Assembly (NCBI GenBank): GCA_017882455.1
Contig: JADGPL010000015.1
Span: 24,032 to 88,031 of the forward strand
Direction: 5' to 3'
DNA length: 64,000 nt
Origin: Solirubrobacteraceae bacterium
GTDB lineage: Bacteria > Actinomycetota > Thermoleophilia > Solirubrobacterales > Solirubrobacteraceae
Shown here: one piece after another, positions 60,586 through 64,000 of the stretch
How positions within the stretch are numbered: position 1 is the stretch's first letter
Layout: every line of letters starts with the position of its first letter
Position numbers and translations under genes: made by a program
The notes under the pieces: model-generated
The model's input: only the letters and a program-made list of their open reading frames with translations
Told to the model about the DNA's origin: nothing
Database searches by the model: none

Positions 60586-62016
60586 ATGGACGCCGCCGAG
60601 ATCGCCTACGCCGGAATCGCCCGCCAGGCCGAGCTGATCGCCGCGGGGGAGATCTCCTCGAGCGAGCTCGTGGAGGTGTACCTGGAGCGGATCGCCCGCT
60701 ATGACCGATCGGGGATCGCCCAGCCCCTGAACGCGTTCCGCGTGGTGCTGGGCGAGCGCGCCCGCATGGAGGCGAGCCAGGCCGATGCCCGTCGCGGCGC
60801 CGGCGGCGAGCGCCCGCTGCTGGGCGTGCCGATCGCGATCAAGGACGACGTGGATGTGGCCGGGGAGGTGACGGCCTACGGCACCAACGCCCACGGCGGC
60901 CCCGCGCGGGCGGACGCGGAGGTGGTGCGCAGGCTGCGCGAGGCGGGGGCGGTGATCATCGGCAAGACGAACGTGCCCGAGCTGACGCTGTGGCCGTTCA
61001 CCGAGACGGCGACGTTCGGAGCGACCCGCAACCCCTGGGATCTGCAGCGCGCGCCCGGGGGCTCCAGCGGCGGAAGCGGCGCGGCGGTGGCGGCGGGACT
61101 GGTGGGCGCGGCGCTCGGCTCTGATGGGGCGGGCTCGATCAGGATTCCAGCGGCGTGGTGTGGCCTGTTCGGGTTGAAGCCCCAGCGCGGCCGGGTCTCG
61201 ATGGCTCCGCGGCCGCGTCCCTGGCACGGTCTGTCGGTCAACGGCGTGCTCACGCGCAGCGTGGCCGACTCGGCGCTCTTCTACGACGTGGCATCGGGCG
61301 CGATCGACAGTGACAGCGACAGCGCGCCACCGCCGGCGGTGCCGTTCGTCCAGGCCGCGGCGACGGCGCCGGGACGGCTGCGCATCGCCTACTCCACGCG
61401 CGTGCCCGTGGGCGTGGTCTCGAAGCTCGACGGCGACGCGGCTCGGGCGCTGCAGGAGATGGTCGAGCTGCTGCGCTCCCTGGGACACGAGGTGAGCGAG
61501 CACGACCCCGACTACGGCATCGGCTCGATCCCGGCGCTGCTGGTGCGCTACCTGCGGGGCGCCCATGACGACGCGGCGGCGCTGCCTCACCCGGAGCGCC
61601 TGGAACGGCGGACACGGGGGATGGCTCGCCTGGGCGGGCTGATACCACCCGCGCTGCTCGAGCGCTCGCTGGCCGGCGAGGCGCAGCTCGCGCGCAGGCT
61701 GAACCTGGCCCTCGAGGATCACGAGGTGCTGATCACCCCGGCCACCGCCGCGCCGCCGCCGCGGATCGGCCAGCTGCAGGGCCGCGGGGCGCTGTGGACG
61801 CTGAACGTGGTGGCGGGCTGGGTCCCCTACAACGGCATCTGGAACGTGACGGGCCAGCCCGCCGCCTCGGTCCCGGCGGGGTTCGGCGCGGATGGGCTGC
61901 CAAGGGCGGTGCAGCTGGTGGGGCGCGCCGGAGACGAGGGCACCCTGCTCTCGCTGGCCGCCCAGCTCGAGAGCGAGCGCCCGTGGGCGCAGCGGCGCCC
62001 GCCAGAGTTCGCGTGA
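60586..62016 (+). CDS. amidase (amidase-signature family)
   Basis: A 476-residue Ser-cisSer-Lys hydrolase of amides. Lys86 in GVPIAIKDDVD, the Gly/Ser-rich loop PGGSSGGSGAAVAAG near residue 158 and ALGSDGAGSIRIPAAW with the nucleophile/cis-Ser near 183 are visible. The amidase may be a general amide hydrolase; a GatA role is unlikely since it stands outside a gatCAB operon. The stop overlaps the start of the following inositol monophosphatase (GTGA). Confidence 0.92.
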   Translation: MDAAEIAYAGIARQAELIAAGEISSSELVEVYLERIARYDRSGIAQPLNAFRVVLGERARMEASQADARRGAGGERPLLGVPIAIKDDVDVAGEVTAYGTNAHGGPARADAEVVRRLREAGAVIIGKTNVPELTLWPFTETATFGATRNPWDLQRAPGGSSGGSGAAVAAGLVGAALGSDGAGSIRIPAAWCGLFGLKPQRGRVSMAPRPRPWHGLSVNGVLTRSVADSALFYDVASGAIDSDSDSAPPPAVPFVQAAATAPGRLRIAYSTRVPVGVVSKLDGDAARALQEMVELLRSLGHEVSEHDPDYGIGSIPALLVRYLRGAHDDAAALPHPERLERRTRGMARLGGLIPPALLERSLAGEAQLARRLNLALEDHEVLITPATAAPPPRIGQLQGRGALWTLNVVAGWVPYNGIWNVTGQPAASVPAGFGADGLPRAVQLVGRAGDEGTLLSLAAQLESERPWAQRRPPEFA

Positions 62017-62879
62017 GCGCGATCCTGGGCTCGAGCGCGGGTGAGCAGGCAGAGCTGCTGGAGGTGGCGGTGGACGCGGCCCGGATGGCGGGCGCGCTGC
62101 TGCTCGAGCGCGTTCACCACGGCGCGGAGCGAACCGTCAGCAGCAAGAGCACGCCGACCGACCTTGTCTCGGAAGCCGATCTCGCCTCTGAGCGGGCGAT
62201 CCGCGAGCTGCTCGCCGGGCGGCGTCCGGACGACGGCTTCGTGGGCGAGGAGGGCGGCCGAGAGGGTGGAACCAGCGGCCTGCGCTGGGTGGTGGATCCG
62301 CTCGACGGCACCGTCAACTTCCTGTTCGGGATCCCGCAGTGGTGCGTGAGCGTGGCTGTGGGAGACGAGCAGGGGACGCTGGCGGGCGCGGTCTATGACC
62401 CAAACCGCGAGGAGCTCTTCACGGCGATCAGGGATGGCGGGGCAGAGCTGCTCGGTCCCGCGGGCTCGCTCGATCTGAGGCATGAGGCGGCGGCCGGGCC
62501 GGCGGGCCGGCTCGATGGCGAGCGCGACGGGGACGCCGAGGAGGCCCTGGCCACAGCGATGGTGGCGACGGGCCTCGCCTACGACGCGCGGGTGCGCGGG
62601 GCGCAGGCGAAGGTCCTGGCGCGGCTGGCGCCGCGCGTGCGCGACATCCGCCGCTTCGGCAGCGCGGCCCTCGATCTGACGTGGACGGCGGCGGGCCGCT
62701 ACGACGCCTACTTCGAGCGCTCGGTCAAACAGTGGGACATCGCCGCCGGGGCGCTGATCTGCGAACGGGCCGGGCTGCGAGTGCTCGAGTTGCCCGTGCA
62801 CGAGAACCTGCCGTGGGGAATCCTGGCCGCGCGCCCCGGGCTGGCCGAGGGACTGCTCGAGCTCGTCAACGGTCCCTGA
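62013..62879 (+). CDS. inositol monophosphatase family protein
   Basis: A 288-residue Mg-dependent sugar-phosphate phosphatase. GEEGGREGG (metal Glu), WVVDPLDGTVNFLFG (metal-binding D-P-L-D-G-T, about residue 95) and the C-terminal SVKQWDIAAGALIC (W-D-x-A) complete the active site. SAGEQAELLEVAVDAARMAG forms the N-terminal helix. GTG is coupled to the upstream amidase. Substrate (inositol phosphate or other) cannot be decided from the sequence. Confidence 0.92.
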   Translation: MSAILGSSAGEQAELLEVAVDAARMAGALLLERVHHGAERTVSSKSTPTDLVSEADLASERAIRELLAGRRPDDGFVGEEGGREGGTSGLRWVVDPLDGTVNFLFGIPQWCVSVAVGDEQGTLAGAVYDPNREELFTAIRDGGAELLGPAGSLDLRHEAAAGPAGRLDGERDGDAEEALATAMVATGLAYDARVRGAQAKVLARLAPRVRDIRRFGSAALDLTWTAAGRYDAYFERSVKQWDIAAGALICERAGLRVLELPVHENLPWGILAARPGLAEGLLELVNGP

Positions 62880-62921
62880 GGCTGCGCTGGTCCCCTGAGG
62901 CCGCGCTTCAGAAGGGCCGTC

Positions 62922-63007
62922 TGGTGCGGCGGGTGGGAGTCGAACCCACACGCCCTTTCGGACAGGGGCTTTTGAGGCCCCCGCGTCTACCGTTCCGCCA
63001 CCGCCGC
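62922..63007 (-). tRNA. tRNA-Leu (anticodon CAA)
   Basis: Minus-strand cloverleaf of 86 bases. GCGGCGG pairs with CCGCCGC in the acceptor stem; the anticodon stem GGGGC/GCCCC encloses loop CTCAAAA, so anticodon CAA reads TTG. A long variable arm (typical of Leu) and TGGGTTCGACTCCCA T-arm are visible, and CCA is encoded. Confidence 0.95.
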
Positions 63008-63041
63008 AAGATGGTCGCCACAGACGAGGATATAGGGCGGG

Positions 63042-63554
63042 TCAGGCCGGGTGGGGAGGCGCGTCGGTGAAGCGTTCGCCTCGCATGCCCGGATCGCGGC
63101 GCTCGAGCTCGACGTTCCAGCCCTGTTTGAAGCCGCGCATGGCGAAGGCCACGAGCAGCATCTGCACGGGCACGATCAGAAGCGTGAGCAGGCCGAGCAG
63201 GCCGGCGTTCAGGGCGGGCTGGGCGAAGCCCGATTTGTCCCGGTCGAACCAGGCCGGACCGGCGACGAGCGCGAAGATGGCGAGCAGAACCGCGAGCGCG
63301 GCCGCGACCGGAAGCACGCCCCGGTTCCAGCGAGCCGCGAAGAACGCCAGCGTCAGGTCCACGACGACGTAGCCGATCTGCACCGGAATGGCGCCCTCCA
63401 GCACGCTCCACCCGCCCACGGTCACGATCAGCACGAGGGCGGCGCTGGCCAGCAGCAGGAGGATGACGGTGACGCGTGTCGCCTGCACGACGGGCTTGTC
63501 GCGATTGGGATGCGTGACGATCACGCCGGGCTGCGCCTCCGGAACCGAGGACAT
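63042..63554 (-). CDS. hypothetical four-TM membrane protein
   Basis: A 170-residue membrane protein, not recognised. After a cytoplasmic start (SSVPEAQPGVIVTHPNRDK), four hydrophobic segments are seen (VTVILLLLASAALVLIVT; IGYVVVDLTLAFFA; VAAALAVLLAIFALVA; GLLGLLTLLIVPVQMLLVAF) and an acidic/basic tail. ATG 63554 is favoured because TATGGT ends 10 bases before it; ATG 63563 and 63569 are in frame upstream. It lies between two oppositely oriented tRNA-Leu genes. Confidence 0.65.
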   Translation of the reverse strand: MSSVPEAQPGVIVTHPNRDKPVVQATRVTVILLLLASAALVLIVTVGGWSVLEGAIPVQIGYVVVDLTLAFFAARWNRGVLPVAAALAVLLAIFALVAGPAWFDRDKSGFAQPALNAGLLGLLTLLIVPVQMLLVAFAMRGFKQGWNVELERRDPGMRGERFTDAPPHPA

Positions 63555-63649
63555 AACAGCCATGACCATACAAGCTCGTGTGGCCCGTGTGCGAGGGGGC
63601 AGAGGGCCTGGAGCGTTCGGCTCGCGCCCGGTACGCTGCGAAGGGTCGC

Positions 63650-63733
63650 GCGGGCGTGGTGGAATTGGTAGACACGCCGGCTTTAGGAGCCGGTGGGCGC
63701 AAGCCCTTGGGAGTTCGAGTCTCCCCGCCCGCA
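63650..63733 (+). tRNA. tRNA-Leu (anticodon TAG)
   Basis: Plus-strand cloverleaf of 84 bases. Acceptor GCGGGCG pairs with CGCCCGC; anticodon stem CCGGC/GCCGG with loop TTTAGGA gives anticodon TAG (reads CTA and possibly other CTN codons). T-arm GGGAGTTCGAGTCTCCC. CCA is not encoded. Confidence 0.94.
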
Positions 63734-63860
63734 TTGACACAAAACAGCCTGCAAATCTGTGGTTTTAGCTCCGCAGGATGAATGTCGCCGGATGCTAGGA
63801 ATCTGGCTCGTGTCCCCAAAATATGTCCCCCAGATGCCTTATAGGCGTGGATGGGGCCGC

Positions 63861-63901
63861 TTCTCATAATCCGAAGGTCGCAGGTGCGAATCCGCCCGGT
63901 A
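63861..63901 (+). pseudogene. degenerate 3' half of a tRNA-Met-like gene
   Basis: TTCTCATAATCCGAAGGTC reproduces the tRNA-Met anticodon arm (CAT anticodon in the CTCATAA loop) and variable region, followed by GCAGGTGCGAATCC, where a normal T-arm would read GCAGGTTCGAATCC; the 3' arm of the T-stem is degenerate. No D-arm or acceptor 5' half is present. Confidence 0.55.
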
Positions 63902-63915
63902 GATGCACCTGCGAC
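63877..63915. repeat. 11-bp inverted repeat over the tRNA-like T-arm
   Basis: GTCGCAGGTGC (63877-63887) and GCACCTGCGAC (63905-63915) are perfect reverse complements around a 17-base loop, giving a strong hairpin that includes the tRNA-like T-arm. Confidence 0.6.
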
Positions 63916-64000
63916 ATCGCGTTCGGATCGGCGGCCAGCGACGTCTCGCAGTCGATCAGCCGCGCTCGCGAGCGGGTTTGTTCAGACTGACTTCATGCAA

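Larger units (their letters stand above)
63734..64000. other. right edge: gene-free, possibly mobile-element boundary
   Basis: No convincing gene in the last 267 bases. GC content is visibly lower just after the tRNA (CACAAAACAGCCTGCAAAT). The text TGTCCCC-AAAATA-TGTCCCCC at about 63811-63828 is of a type I recall next to integrase-flanked att sites. A degenerate tRNA-Met-like fragment and an 11-bp inverted repeat follow; CGCTCGCGAGCG (63963-63974) is a short palindrome. Confidence 0.5.

Noticed and set aside
61306..61325. Short GACAGTGACAGCGACAGC repeat inside the amidase gene
   Set aside because: A local Asp-Ser codon run (DSDSDS); not a regulatory or mobile repeat.

Overview
This window is high-GC (roughly 70% by eye) chromosomal DNA from an actinobacterium. 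The full coenzyme F420 biosynthesis set, a Streptomyces-type ethylmalonyl-CoA pathway gene set, type I-alpha-like glutamine synthetase, GTP-dependent PEP carboxykinase, a DipZ-type CcdA/thioredoxin fusion, DUF3052, DUF1707 and DUF4389 proteins all fit Actinomycetota. I infer a deep-branching aerobic lineage such as class Thermoleophilia (Solirubrobacterales-like); this is inference from gene content, not a search. About 95% of the window is ordinary, densely packed chromosome. The right edge (after 63734) looks like the start of a tRNA-associated integrated or degraded segment.

Layout. 0-2.4 kb: HU-like protein, pyrF, PfkB-family sugar kinase. 2.4-5.4 kb: three-gene operon (LolA-like secreted protein, ABC ATPase, ABC permease). 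5.6-12.6 kb: membrane-anchored cytochrome c, glnA, small barrel protein, YyaL-type protein, secreted alpha/beta hydrolase, ridA, marR. 12.7-17.5 kb: MFS exporter, acyl-CoA synthetase, acyl-CoA dehydrogenase, SCP2-like protein. 17.5-20.2 kb: sucC-sucD-monocluster ferredoxin. 20.2-25.9 kb: GH18-like secreted protein, malyl-CoA lyase, secreted protein, mesaconyl-CoA hydratase, pckG. 26-30 kb: zinc-ribbon-like protein, secreted Ig-like protein, dipZ. 30-35.5 kb: ecm-meaB-small membrane protein, clpS, and the ccr operon with two small genes including a deazaflavin-type oxidoreductase. 35.5-44 kb: DUF3052, three broken genes (RelA/SpoT-like, PaaI thioesterase, P-loop kinase), ygfZ, HxlR regulator, phosphoglycerate-mutase-like protein, katG, quinone oxidoreductase. 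44-51.7 kb: F420 region (fbiC, cofE-cofC, cofD-fno) interrupted by a type III polyketide synthase and a sulfotransferase-like gene. 51.7-62.9 kb: HMG-CoA lyase, enoyl-CoA hydratase, two YbjQ-like double-domain proteins, a broken NHL protein, 3-hydroxyacyl-CoA dehydrogenase, acyl-CoA carboxylase beta, DUF4389, amidase, inositol monophosphatase. 62.9-64 kb: two tRNA-Leu genes and the tRNA-Met-like remnant.

How the genes work together. The clearest system is acetyl-CoA/C4-C5 acyl-CoA assimilation. 3-hydroxyacyl-CoA dehydrogenase can feed crotonyl-CoA; Ccr carboxylates it to ethylmalonyl-CoA; Ecm with its MeaB chaperone makes methylsuccinyl-CoA; the 15.8-kb acyl-CoA dehydrogenase is a good candidate for methylsuccinyl-CoA dehydrogenase; Mch hydrates mesaconyl-CoA; Mcl cleaves to glyoxylate plus propionyl-CoA; carboxylase, SucCD and PckG carry carbon onward to succinate and PEP. 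In Streptomyces these genes are neighbours; here they are scattered over about 20 kb. The second system is F420 synthesis plus an F420-NADP reductase and a probable F420-using protein in the ccr operon.

Two cross-cutting patterns stand out. First, many operon-first genes have TANNNT 7-9 bases before the start codon and little or no Shine-Dalgarno sequence, so leaderless mRNAs look common; this was used to choose several starts. Second, several genes appear to have lost internal or 5' segments.
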